DNA of 64,000 nt from Ciona intestinalis (Eukaryota > Chordata > Ascidiacea > Phlebobranchia > Cionidae), in contig NC_020170.2 of NCBI RefSeq assembly GCF_000224145.3, forward strand, positions 2,165,589-2,229,588, in the 5' to 3' direction. Below are positions 17,688-31,100 of this stretch, in pieces. Positions within the stretch are counted from its first letter, which is position 1; every line of letters starts with the position of its first letter. The position numbers were made by a program, and so were the translations under genes. Under the pieces are notes generated by a model. It was not told the origin of the DNA. It saw only the letters and a list, made by a program, of their open reading frames with translations, and made no database searches.

Positions 17688-18480
17688 TAAATATTTTTCC
17701 ATTTTTTTAACTCTTTTTTTCCCCACCCAGGTGTCCTTACTTGTGATTGGTTAGTTCGTCCCTTGTTTCCGCCAATCACGTTCGAACCGTCTAAACAACA
17801 TCTCGTGACCGACGGTTCCGCATCACCGAGCCATCCAATAAGCAAGCGACATCGTTTAGCACGAAGCAAGCATTGCTTCACTTTTACCTTTTTTCATTTT
17901 TTCCATAGATTTGCTTTGAAACGGATGGGCTTTAGTTTAATCATTATTTCGCAGTGTTTCGCTCTCACACCAGGGGAACCACCGCTACGTATCTAACACA
18001 ACAATAACTAAACCCATAGTAAATAATTCTTCGTATTTATTATTTTGTGTTAAAACCGCACCACCGACCGAATGACGTCATGAGTTGCCCGCACCAGTTT
18101 TTGTGTGCGTTACGTCACGAATAATTATGACGTCGCAAATGAACAGAATTGCATAATTTCAGCAATTACTCGTTTGGATTTAATTTTTCCGTTATAATTC
18201 GAATTGGTAAAATCTTCATATTTCGGCCCGGGCAATTCGTAACAAAATATCCGCATGCGCTCATAAAGACACCGCTACCCTCCCCAACCCCCGACTGCCA
18301 TGGTGCTTAGGATGAACTGTGGTTCGCTTGGTGAATTAATTTATTTGTCGGATCGTGTGAAACCTTTAATCGCATCTAATCTATTAAGCAGAAAGCGTAA
18401 AATCATTAACTTAATGATTTCGTCCGCATAACCCCTTCAACCTTCTATAGTTTGATCAGTGTTTTGTACATATACCTTTG

Positions 18481-18600
18481 TGACGTCACACTTGACCATT
18501 TCCACCCATAGTGACGTCATAATGGAGTAGTATGACGCAAGAATCCCCCAACTCTGCTTGTATAAAGAGCCCTCCTACAACGACCACAAAGGGTTATATT
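18481..18600 (+). promoter_or_regulatory. CRE + TATA promoter-like cluster
   Basis: Two intact TGACGTCA sites (18481-18488 and 18512-18519) and a related TGACGCAA stand 40-80 bp before TATAAAGAG (18561-18569). No coding exon could be found downstream. Confidence 0.35.
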
Positions 18601-19129
18601 TTCGCCTCTTTATTTCCTATACGAGCAAGTACGCATTTCCCTTTGCTGTTTTATTGCATATAACGTCGTTTAACCTTGCTGTTATCCAACCTAAGTAACT
18701 CTTTTTTTTCATCACTTTAAATTAACTCCTTCGCCTAGAAAATAGTTTTAGAAAATCTCATATTTTCATTTGTAACCTTGAACCTAGTCGAATAACACAG
18801 CGTAAGTTCTATTGCATTCTAATAGTGTTGCATTTTAACGCGTAGCGGTGCCACAACTGCTGCATTCTTCGCCTTAGATTTGGTTTCAAATTAGACGGTA
18901 GAATCTTTTAACCCACTCCTAAAATATGCTTTTAATTCCGAGTTGAATGTAACGATTTGTACATAAATAAATAAAGTACCGGCCTTATAATATTTTCGAG
19001 TTTTTTGTTGTGTATAATACTTCAGGAAAGATGAGATACTTCTAGGACCCAAATTATATATGTTTTGTAATTTATTTTTTACAACTAACAAAGTTGTTTT
19101 AGAGTCACATGGACGGTTATGTAGTTCTG

Positions 19130-19451
19130 TAAATATTCTATGTTTACTGCCATGTTAGGACCAGAAAAGAGATTAAAACATGTCTCATCTTACCCCATTC
19201 TATACTGTAATTAATTAACTGGTAACCAAAGAGTACCAGATTCGATAGTTGCACCACTACGAAGAAGTGTTTTTTTGCCATAAAACTTTGTAAACATTCT
19301 ATGTTTACTGCCATACGTTAGGACTAGAAAAGAGAATATAACATGTCCCATCTTAACTCATACTAAAAATATTTAACTGGTAACCAGATAGTACCAGGTT
19401 CGATGCTCGATGGTTCCACCATTATGAAGAGGTGTTTTTTAGCCATAAAAC
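19130..19451. repeat. Tandem duplication, 2 x ~161 bp, of a truncated MITE plus flank
   Basis: AAAYATTCTATGTTTACTGC starts at 19131 and again at 19292. Both copies contain the MITE 3' part and the GGTAACCAxAxAGTACCA flank. Confidence 0.8.
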
Positions 19452-19826
19452 TTTAACGGATATTTCCCCGACCTAGTGGTCACTAATGAATTGCCCAATT
19501 CAAGAAAAAGAAGATTTTTTTAACTTAGTACATATACTGTTAATTGAGCACTCAGTTTATGAAGTACGTCTGTAGTGTTATAATGATAGTTGTTACCACC
19601 AAAGTAAGAAGTTCAGTTTGTTATGGAATTTGAAAGCAAACGAGGTTGTTCTGTGCAGTTTAAAAATCGAGAGAATAAAAATCGGTTATGTAACAATCCT
19701 TGGTGTCCTAAACAAAACTCTTTGTGCCTAAAACAAAATTCTGTGTCGGAAATAATTGTCTCATTAAAGTCATTAAAGCGATGGTGATCTGTTCTTAAAG
19801 TTGTCCGTTTTGTTAAAAACAGAGAG

Positions 19827-20014
19827 TATAGTAGGGTGGGGAAGATGGGACACCTTTTTATTCTATTTTCTTGTCCCATTTGGTGGTAAACAAAGACAAA
19901 TCAAAGAATTATAAAACCGTGTCCTCACGACTCCCTTAGATAGTTGGTAATTGTTTAAAACACGATAAGGATATTATAGTATATAGGTGTCCCATCTTCC
20001 CCCACCCTACTATA
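19827..20014. mobile_element. MITE copy, full length
   Basis: Near-perfect TIRs TATAGTAGGGTGGGGAAGAT / CATCTTCCCCCACCCTACTATA and a family-typical interior. Confidence 0.95.
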
Positions 20015-20028
20015 TATACTAATGATAT

Positions 20029-20203
20029 GCAGTAGAGTGGGGTAAGATGGCCTATATTTTCTTTTCCCACACGATTTGGTAGTAACAAAGAATATTTAGG
20101 CCCTTAATAACTGGAGCCTAGTACCTCTAAAGGGTTATTAATTGTTCAAAACACGACCAGGAAATATGGGATTTAGTTGCGATCTTACCCCAAAGTACTA
20201 TAT
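20029..20203. mobile_element. MITE copy, second subfamily
   Basis: GCAGTAGAGTGGGGTAAGAT start and GATCTTACCCCAAAGTACTA end. It sits 15 bp after the previous copy. Confidence 0.8.
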
Positions 20204-22165
20204 CCTGTTTTAACATTTTCAGCACAAACGACTGCAGGGCCCCGCATTACAAGAAAAACTGGTGTTATTACAAACGCGGTTAAAGTTCAAACAGTTTTGT
20301 TTCTCAAGGCGCACAGATGCAAACGCCAAAAGCGCAAAAGGCGCTGATTTTAGCAGTAAAGTAATTAACGCTTTTTTCTATTTGTTAGCAAGACTGTACA
20401 ATAGTAAAACTGTTTTTGTCGTAAACCTAGTACACCAAGGTGTTTTCTGTTAGCGTAGGAATTGAATTTAAAACGACATTTAAACCTACAGCTTTGGGGC
20501 AATAGATGAAGTGTAGGCTACGTGAGAACATTTTATTTAAGAACAAAAGACATTAAGCTAAGAAACAGTGCTTTACGTTCTACCAGTAGTTGGCCATTTG
20601 ATATAAACTACTCAGAGCATAGACACACTTTGTATGGTCTACTGTATCCACCTATAAGATACTTTAAATGTTAATATGCTGATTTTGTATGCAACACCTT
20701 GAGCGGAAAAGCCAACTTTCAATGAAGTTTCTAGAATTTGCTGCTGAATTTTCGCTATAAATACTCCAGTCCCCGTCAGAAAAGAGATAAGAATTCATGA
20801 AGCGGCATTCTGTACTGCATTTACAACTTGCGTAATGCAATTACCTCGCACTAATTCGTTGACTGTTTCTCAAGAATACCGATTGCAATTAAAACTTAAG
20901 AGAAGTGATACCGGAAGATGAATTTAAAAATATTTGTTTTTTAAAACTTTTATTTATTTTTTTAAAGCGAAACACTGAAGATGTAAAAGCGAGCATTTAA
21001 GCTGCGTGTGTATTGACGGCGTTGGCCGTTTACTCCTCACCCATATCAGTAGCTGACCCAAAACGAACGAAGCCCGTATAGCAGATTATGTACAAGAGGC
21101 CGCCGAACTATATGCGTGAATAAATAAGGGGGCGCTAGTGTCGTTTTGTACATGGTATACATAGTTCAACGAATACAATGTCGGTACATTACGGGAATGA
21201 TCTACGTAAATATTTACATGTTGTTGCTGCTTTTAGGTGATTTTTACCGTTTTTTAAAGACCGGTTTTAGCTGCGTTACTGCCACTTACGCTTCGTGACT
21301 AGGAACTGTCTTGTCGGAAAAACAAAGACGGCGAAGAATTCTTTTATAAGAACAAAAAGCCAACAAGAAAAAACGGTAAGTTATAAAATGAACAAAAATT
21401 GAAATGAACAAGAATCGGTGAATAATTTGAAGTAAATGCAACTTAAAGAAGTTGTTAAAAAATAAAGAAATATTTCAGAAAAATTTGAAGAAAATCTGAA
21501 ATGTTTCTTTAAACGTTATTGGAAGAAATTTTTAATCATGGTAAAATGCACACTGATATGCGACATATCACAGTTTTGGAGTGAAAATGTTTGAAACAGT
21601 GCAGTGCAGAAAAAAAACAGATTTGAGAAAAAAAATCGAATCTGAAATATTTGTGTAGTACGCTTGTTCTTTCCAAACTGATTTTTTAAAGGTTATTATG
21701 TTTTAAAACAGCGGCGGTATTTAGTTTGTTCGTATGAGGTCTGAACTGCAATTAAGTCTCAGTATATGACTTTGCAAAGTTTTAAGACGCGAAAACACCA
21801 ATCACCGAATCTTAGGTTTGTAACAATATTTTGACGAGTATAAGCAACCGACATTTTAAAGGGAGAGGTATATGGACAATATGCACAAAACATCGCAGCT
21901 TTTAGAATTGTCCAAAGCAACGATCTAAACGGGTAAATTTCCGTTATACAGTGAAAGTTGCGATTTTAAATTTGGAATTTTTTACCTTCCTTAAAGAAGC
22001 CACATATGTATATTATCATTTTGGAATTGCTATAATGTTTAGTTTTAAATTCCCGCAGTCGCTGTAGCAGGTCGCCTTTAACAAGCTTTCTTAACGGAAT
22101 AAAAGCTTCCTTATCCGAGATTCGAACCACCCGCAATTTGAATTGAAATTTTCACACCAGGCAGT

Positions 22166-25100
22166 TCATATAGAAGTTTCAATATCTTGTTTCATGTCCA
22201 GACTTGGATAGGGTGGTGGGGCGCTCCCATCTGATGAAGTTTCTTCATTCATGGCGATCTTTGCTTCCTCATCGTCGTCGTCAACCTCCGTAATAGCACA
22301 ACCTCCTCCGTGAGCTTTCGAGATCGTTGGTTTACAAGCGTTGTCAAATTTCTGGAAAAATCAAAATCACGTAAACCATTTTTCTACAGATTTTTATATT
22401 AAATTTATGAAACTTTATAGAACGAGCGTTGTCAAATTCCTAAAAAACAAATATGTAAAAAAAATAGTAAAAGTTGTGTTATTAACAATTAACAACGGCT
22501 TTTTAGAGTCGTGAGAATACGGTTATATAACTTTGTAAAGTTTTCTGTTTACTACCAACATAGCATGAGTAGATGTCCCATATTCCCCCACCCTACTGTA
22601 TATCAAAAACTCGGAACAAAACACAGTAAAACAAAACCCACCTCTCTCCATGTATTTCCCTTTGCTTTACACAGAATGTAGATCGCCCTTGCAGGAATCA
22701 TGAGGATAGATGAGAGAGCAAGCCCCCACCCCAACACATGGCCCCACATAGGATAATGGTAAGTCTTATTATATGTAAGCGGTTCGTATTTGATGATGTT
22801 GAAAACCAAAATCGCCTGAAACAAGAAAAAAAATCAGTGACGGAACAGTTACATATTATGACGTCACAGAATAGGATGCTGACGTTACAAACTAATGACG
22901 GCATAAAGTTGTGACGTCATAAAGCAATGGCGGCATACAGGTATGGCGTTACGAAGTTATGTCGCCATGAAGCTAATGACGTCACAAAAATATGTCTACG
23001 TTAAGTTATGACGTCACACAATTATGTCGCCACGAATTTATGACGTAACAAGGGCATGACGTCACATAAGTATGACGTCACTTAGTTTTAACGTACCACG
23101 TTAAGCAGGGGGGCAAGGTATTTCCAGCAAATACGAAAGTATGGTCCCGGCCTGTAGCCAATCATGTCTTCGATGACGTCGTAAAATTTCTGGTCGCCAT
23201 AAAACCAACCAATAGCAACGCATTGCCATGTAGCCGTCCATAGTAAAGTGAAACCGCTGGCACCATAGAAGTCGAATAGTTGGAGAATGTACATACCACC
23301 CTGAGTGGAAAGTTACGTTAATATTACGCCAATAACTGTATGAACCGTGGCAACTTTTTAAGTTTAATTAAAGCCCATTTTGCCACGATTCGTACGCTTG
23401 TAAGAAAGTTAGTTTTAATACGGTGTTTTTTTTTAAATAAAAACGTGTTTTTTAAAAAAAAAACGGTAAGTAAAAATTTAAGGAGATTGAGTAATGGGCA
23501 AACTGTGACCTAAATCCCAGTCTCTGGCATGCTCTACCTCACTCATACACAAAATCCAATAAAAAAGGACAATTTAACCAGTCTATACATAATCGCCATT
23601 ACACCACATTACCCTATGTTTACATCCGACATATTTGATTATCAATGTGATAAACAAATAATTGTACGAAAAAAAGGTCTTACCCTGGTCACCATACTAA
23701 GCCCAACCAGATAGCAAGCGAAACAGCCGACAGCCATGGATATTAGTTTCCTGTATTTTCCACCTCGGAAGAGGGTGGGGTAGAGGTCGCCCAGTGACGT
23801 AATAAGCGCCAGTGTGTCGGTCAACTGTGACGTCATAAAATGGTTAATATTTTTGAACTTGGACGATGAAATACAACAGTAAAATGTTATCACAGAACGT
23901 TTTGATTAAAAAAAAAATCTTTTAAAAAAAAACAGATAAGAAAAGAGATTTAGGTGCTAATGGTATCCCATCTTACCCCATAGTCAGTGGCGCAGCCAGG
24001 GGATGGATTAGGGGGTCGCAAACCGCCTTTTGAACCAAAAAAATAAATAGTTAAAAAAAAAATTTAAAAAAAAATTGAACTTTTTTTATTAAACCCCCCC
24101 TTTATTTTTTTTCTGGCTGCGCCACTGACCATAGTGATAAATAACCCACGAAAATAACGTATACTACTGATTGCTTACCAGTGTACTGATGCCGAGTAAG
24201 AAAATCATAATAAAGAAGAGACAAGACCAAAGTTGTGATACTGGGAGAAGAAGGACTTCTTTCGGATAAGCAATAAACGCAAGGCCGGGTCCTATAATGG
24301 AGAAAAGTATGTTAAAGTTAAACTAGTTTGAATAGGAATTGTATTTTTCGTATATAGCAAGTTATAGGTTTAGTTAATGAATTAATACGAAAAATTGTAT
24401 GCGACTTCAATAGGTAAAAGATTGGGTGCAATGAATTTGTGTAAAGTCACTTAGTTAGACATTACGTAATAAGATTTTACTGGCATCATAAAATGAGGCA
24501 TGACGTAAAACGATTATGTGTGACGTCATTAAACTGTACGCTTAAAATCATTATCTCTCGAAACGAGACTTTTGACGTCTCGAAACGAGACTTTTACTTT
24601 TAGCTGTGTCGGTGGCCGCGAGGTGGCGCTGCGTATTAAGTTTATTAACCAGAATAGACCACGTGACAAGCCAGCTGCCGGCGACGCCGCAATTCCGCTT
24701 GTACAGTTTTAGCCATGAACACATTTGATGATGCAATGATTCATCATGTACGATGATGAGCGTTGCCCGGGACAGATAACTTTGGACTTTAGGGCAATAG
24801 ATCATATCATGTTGACTGTGTTAACCGCATGATATGTGCGACGTGGTATATAGTAGGGTGGGGGTAGACCGGACACCTTAAGGACATATTATCTAAATTT
24901 CCTTATCGTGTTTTAAACAATTTATAACGGTTTACGGGAGTCGTGAGAATAAGGTTTTACAATTCTTTAAATGTTTTTTGTTTTCTACTAAATGGGACTA
25001 GAAAATAGTATAAAAAGGTGTCCCATCTTCCCTACCCTACTATACTTTATTATAGTAGGTTGGGGTAGGATGGGACATATTTTTATTCTTTTCGCTTAAT

Positions 25101-28100
25101 TGGTGGTAAACAAAGAGCATTTATATAAATAAATAAATAACCGTAGCGTCACTGTTTTAAAAGGACGTTGTTAGTTGTTTAAAACACGACCAGTAAATAT
25201 GGGATTTAGGAACTAACCGTTTCCCATCTTACCCCACAGAACTATGGTATTTAATGCCTTTTTTGTATAATATAAAAGTTGAACATGATTAATCATTATT
25301 AAATAGATAACAGGGTTGGGCCGTTTACCGAGGATTTCTAATGACCACAAAACAAATCCTGAGTTTGCTTCGCACATAAAAAATTGGGTCATTCATAAAA
25401 GTCGGAAAATATTCTTTGAACATTAGTCATAAACGAAGTGAGTGACATGTCTCAAATTTGATCCAGGATTTTGTAATTTATTTTTAATAAACGTTGGCCT
25501 GCTATTACAACAAGTACTCTTTCCGTAATTATAAGATTTTTTTGACAAAATTTGCCGAAAAATGATAAAAAAAACCCGCAGAGTATATTTGTATTTGTAA
25601 AAAGAGTTGCCGCCAGTTATTTTTTTTTTATAAAATATATTGACTCTCAGTCATACATTGGGTAGTAGAGTGGGGTGAAAAGGGACACCTTTAACTCACA
25701 TTATCTAAGTATCCTGATCGTGTTTTAAACAGTTGACAATGGTCTATGGGAGTCGTGGGGATATGGTTTTATAAGTCCTCTGATGTTATTTGTTTACTAC
25801 CAAATATGACGAAAAAATTAAAAGAAAAGGTGTCCCATCTTCTCCCACCCTACTATATTTGTTTTATGACCATAGATTTAACTTTGTCATTATACGGCGC
25901 TTTGGGTTAAAAATTAGTCTATCTGTACCTTACATTATATAATTTAATATTTAATTTATCATTTCGATCACAATAACAAAAATCGCATTAATTTAAACAA
26001 CGAACTTACCTCATAGCAAAAATGTCGGTCATTTATATAGTTTACGCCAAGCATAAGAAAGTTTGTAAAAGATCGTTGGTCAAAAAGCGTGGCTGTTTTA
26101 ATGTATTGGTATTTCAAAGACAAGAATTTTTACCGCTGCGCGCATGAGGTATATATGCACCGTCACGGCTGCACTGCGTTTTCCTCGCGTTTAGGTCACG
26201 TTGCGCACACCAAGTAAAATTTCGTTTTGGGTCAGAATTTATAAAAAGAAAATGCCTGATCAGCAAATAAACGTTGGCAAGTTAATGCCTGAGAATAGTT
26301 TAATACAGTGAGTGTTTGTTGTCAAATATGATGTACAATTGGGGCGATACTAACGCTTTAAAACCAACAAAAAAAAGAGGCCGAGGTTTTGTGGTTTAAC
26401 AAAAAAATATCCTGATTGTGTTTTAAACAAATAGCAACGGTGTGTGGAAGTCGTGAGGATAAAGTTATATAATTTTTTAAATGTTCTTTATCTACTACCA
26501 ATTGGGACGACACAATAGAAAAAAAAGGTGCCCTATCTTCCCCCACCCTATTATATATAAACTGTATGTTCAAAACGCCAAGACAAAATTGTACACATTA
26601 TAGAATACCGGTATTTTTTCAACCGTAACCACAACGTTCAATCTACCTTTCTCTGCAACGTCTTTAACAGCAACGCCTTGTTCCGAAGCCATGAACCCGA
26701 GAGCCGCAAAAATTGCGAATCCTGCTAGAATACTGGTCCCACTGTTTACTGCCGCAATAATCACTGTATCCCTGTGGGTTAAAACGGGTCAGAGTCAAGT
26801 AACCGCATAATTTACTTACTAATTGCATAATTTAAATGGAAGTTAATGAACCGCTAGCATAAAAGAACTTTTAACGACTGTTATATAATTACTGTATTCA
26901 TTTGCGTCACAGCGGGCAAATTAAACCGTTTTTATTGCCCGTATTTAATGTAGCGTTTTACAAGCTTAAGAAGTATTTCTATAGGCTTTTACCACAACAG
27001 CTGTAATTGTATTGTTTCAGTTTAATGCTAACATATGCGTCGCACAGAAACTGTTACACCATGTTAGGTTATAAAATCATCAATTAATAGGAAAAACAAT
27101 CCCATTAAAGCTGACATTGACAAAAAAGAAAACCAAACATATTTCAACTTAAACAGTTCCTATTAAACTGTTACATCACATTTAGTTAGCTTACTGAAAT
27201 AATAGAAAAACAACTTTAAATGGTTGATAAATTTAACATGTTTTACCTTAAACAATTGTTATTATACGCGTTGAAACTGCCCAGCGACACCAACACACCT
27301 ATGCATAACGAATAGGAGAAGAAAACTTGAGTACCGGCGTCGATCCAAACCTAAAAAATAAAAAAAATGTAAAAATATGGTAGGTGGGGCAATATGGTCC
27401 ATGTTTTATTCCCATTTATCGTCCAATTCGGTACAGTAAAGTTTTTACAGAATTATTTGACCATATCTGCATGACTCTAAAAGAGCGTTATCAATCGTTA
27501 AAAACGCTTGCAGAAAATTTGGGATAATGTGTTCTAATAGAAGTATGGAACCCATTTTACCCCGAACCCATTTTACCCCATCTAAAAGGGCGTTATCAAT
27601 CGTTTAAAACGCTAGTAGGGAAATTGGGATAATATGTTCTAATGGAACCCATCTTACCCCATGGCCCATACAACAATATACGTACCGACTTTTTCATTTA
27701 TAATGACCTAATAATAAATCAGTGGTTTCATACTATAAGGTCCCAACCCAAAAGTATTAATTTCCATTTCATTTCCTCTGTAGTTTGTATTTTAGAGATG
27801 AGACATTCCCAGCCACACAGAATAGAATATTGATTAATAGGAACCGTCGATAACTGTTTACTACAGAGACAGTTCAGTTTCTGCTGACGTCAAACGACTT
27901 AACCACGCTGATAAGATATTTGATAAATTTATTCGTATTTTTTAATGTAATATTTGAATAAAGGCAAGGGTTAGGGACTGTGTGTTTGTAAAAGAAATCG
28001 GAGCAATGGGTCAAATATGGCCTAAATTCTAGACCCATGACATACCACGCTGTAGTTCTTATCGAATTCATAAAAAAAGGAACTAAAGTTTTCCAACCGA

Positions 28101-31100
28101 ATAAAATATTGTAGGTTTACACGCAGTTTAGTAAATCTGTTTTATAATGTAGTAGGGTGGGGTAAGATGAGACATGTTTTTTGTTAAATGTTTAAAAAAC
28201 GGGTAGGAAGTATTCGGTTTCGTTGCTAGCGCTATCCTTTTTTACCCCGCAGAACTATATGTTATGCATTAATACTGTGTTCTAAATTTGAAAAATTTAT
28301 TAAACTTTTTTCGTTAAAATTTAAAAAAAATGCATTATTACTGTGTTCTAAATTAAAAAAATAATCAAACTTTTTTTCGCACCTCTGGTTCCCCTAGCTT
28401 GGTGATGTTGGGAGTTATGTAAAACTGGATCCCTTTCCATGCTCCTGGAAGTGTGACGCCACGAATGAGCAGAATGATCAACATCACGTATGGGAAGGTA
28501 GCGGTGAAGTACATGGCCTGTAAGTTGAAGTAGGCGGTTAGTTACGTTGTTGGGCAGCAGTCAGTCGTGACCTACGCATAATATAGACTTACACGGTCCA
28601 TTTAACGTTTAAACAAAGTTTATATATTGTTTGTAATGTATATAACTGGGTAAAGTACGATTTCGAAGATTTTGGCCATGATGTAAAGTTTAAAACGTTC
28701 TGTATAGTAGGGTGGGGGAAGATGGGACATCTTTGGCATATAATATCCAAATGTCCTGACCATGTTTTAAACAATTAATAGCGGTCTATGGGAGTCGAAA
28801 GCATACGGTTTTATATTTATTTGAATGTTCTTTGTTTACTGCCACGAGATAATAGAATGAAAAGGTGCCCTATCTTCCCCCACCCGAACTATGTATAATA
28901 TTTAAATATATGCAAATTACGGCATACAAAGCTGTTCAATCGAATAAATAAACAAATAACATTTAATTGCTTTTGGATGACAATAATGTACAGTATTCTA
29001 CCGAAAACAAAGATAAAACCGCTCGTTCTTACACGCAACTGCTAATTCCATTCGTCAAGCCACAATTTATAGTTAAGCCGCTTATAAACTTGTAAAATTA
29101 CCCAGATCGTTTGACCGCGGACGCTTATCGTGGCTAGCCAACCGAAACATGTATTTTGTATCAGTATATTTTACTCCTCATGCTTTTCGGTTGGTATCAT
29201 GTTCAATTTAACCGCAGTGTTAATCTTTATGGTTGTAAATACGAATACCAGAACGTTAATCTAACCGCTACATATGTAAATGTGCATGTAACTGATTACT
29301 GAGGTATTTTGACCACGGATGTTACGTCACAATCCCAATCAATTTTTACAAAAGTCCTTGAGCGAAAGTTAAAAGAAATTAAAACCTCCCAGCTTTTAAG
29401 ATACTGTACTAAATGGACACCAGGACACGGCTCTTAAACCTAGCTAAACCAACAGTTACAACAATAAACTTTACGGGTAATTTACGGCTCTTTATATACA
29501 GTTAATTCACCATAGTCAGTTTTAATTAACATACTTCTTTTGTGAATTGTTTAACCACTGCCCGTTTTAATACAAACATAAAATTACTTTATATGACAAA
29601 AATGTCATCATTTTTAAACGTTTTTGTTTAAAAATGCGGTGTTTTATGGACTAACACTTTATAATTATACACATTAATTACATTCCTATTGAAAATTTAA
29701 ATTGTTATATTATGATAGCATATCACTTCATCGTGATTAGTACCATGCCATTGTGAAATTAATTTAATAGATAGCGATATCCAGACAATGCAGTATACAA
29801 ACATAAATATTTAAGTTCAAACCGCCAAGTTCGTTTCGTTCCTAAGTAACTAATGACGCAATGAAACGTTTATTCTTAGATAGGTAGTAAATTAAACTGC
29901 TGACGTCACAAGGGCACCTATGACGTCAAAAGCACATTGTTTTGCGGTGCCAAGACCAGTTGTCATGCACGTCTTTTAGTGGTAATCTAAAAGCGCTGAA
30001 CAAAATATTTTAAATATTTTTGAGCAGCATTCGTTTTGGCGCTAATGTTTTTTAAATAGGTAAAATTTATGTTTCTGTATTTTTAGCATAGCTGAAAGTA
30101 CAATTAGATTAAATACAATAATATTTATTATGTAAGTTTCGGCCAAGTAGCATAATTCTAACTAGCTAATATAAATAATGAGATTACACTAAATTTACGA
30201 TCCGAAAATAAAAACTTAATTGAGAAGCGTTTTAACTTTAATATTTATATAGTACGGTGGGGAAGATGGGACACCTTTTCATAATTTCATTCTATTTTCT
30301 CGTCCCATTTGGTAGTGACAAAGAACATTCAAAGAATTATAAAACCGTATCCTTACAACTGCCATTAACCGTTGTTAGTTGTTTAAAACACGATCACGAT
30401 ATTTAGATAGTATGTGCTAAAGGTGGCCCGTCTTCCCCCACCCCATACTTTACAACGTAGCTTGGTAACATAAGGAGCTCTTAGAAGCTGTTTGCTTGGA
30501 ACTAATCAACCACAAAGTGCTTTAAATGTGTTGACACGCTGTCAGGTTAATAATAACAACACGGGAGGCGTTATTTCCTTTTCCATAAAATTGAATCGAT
30601 TTCTGTTTAATTTAGGCAGAACCGCGAAAGCAACTCGATTTGCCTTTTTTCTGGAAACAAATTAACATATTCCGACCTATCTGAAGCCTGCTAGCAGGTA
30701 GGTTTTAATTAGTTTCATTTTCCAACGGTTATAACTAAAATTCACCACGTTTTATCATATAAATTGTTTTTTTAAACGGTGGACGATTTTTGCCTTATTT
30801 TTGTTTATTAGGTTAACAAATTGCTGTCCTTATATAACAATTAGGCCTTTGAGTTTGTTATTATTTAGCTTTTTTTGAGGGGCCTCAAAAAAATGTGTAA
30901 AGGTTTGAAAGTACGAATATAAACCAACTTATGAGACACGATGTTCTTAATAATTTCAACAAAGCAGATAATTTGAGCGATGCTTCTAAAATATTTTTGC
31001 GGATATTAAGTAAAGCGGAAATTGTTGGTATGTGAATACAATAGAAAGGCGTGGCTAAAAAAGACGTNNNNNNNNNNNNNNNNNNNNNNNNNNNNNNNNN

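Larger units (their letters stand above)
14790..22165. other. Convergent intergenic region between Rap1 and SLC6
   Basis: 7.4 kb without a gene I can support. It contains repeat family 2, MITEs and scattered CRE palindromes (17308, 17341, 18073, 18481, 18512). The short open frames present start or end in repeats or lack splice-consistent neighbours. Unannotated small exons or non-coding RNAs are not excluded. Confidence 0.5.
27937..31067. repeat. Duplicated 3.2-kb block, copy A
   Basis: The sequence is repeated almost base for base at 31118-34357, including intron, TM5 exon and three MITE copies. Copy A stops exactly at the run of Ns. It has about 48 bp (28631-28678) that are missing from copy B. 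Confidence 0.95.
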
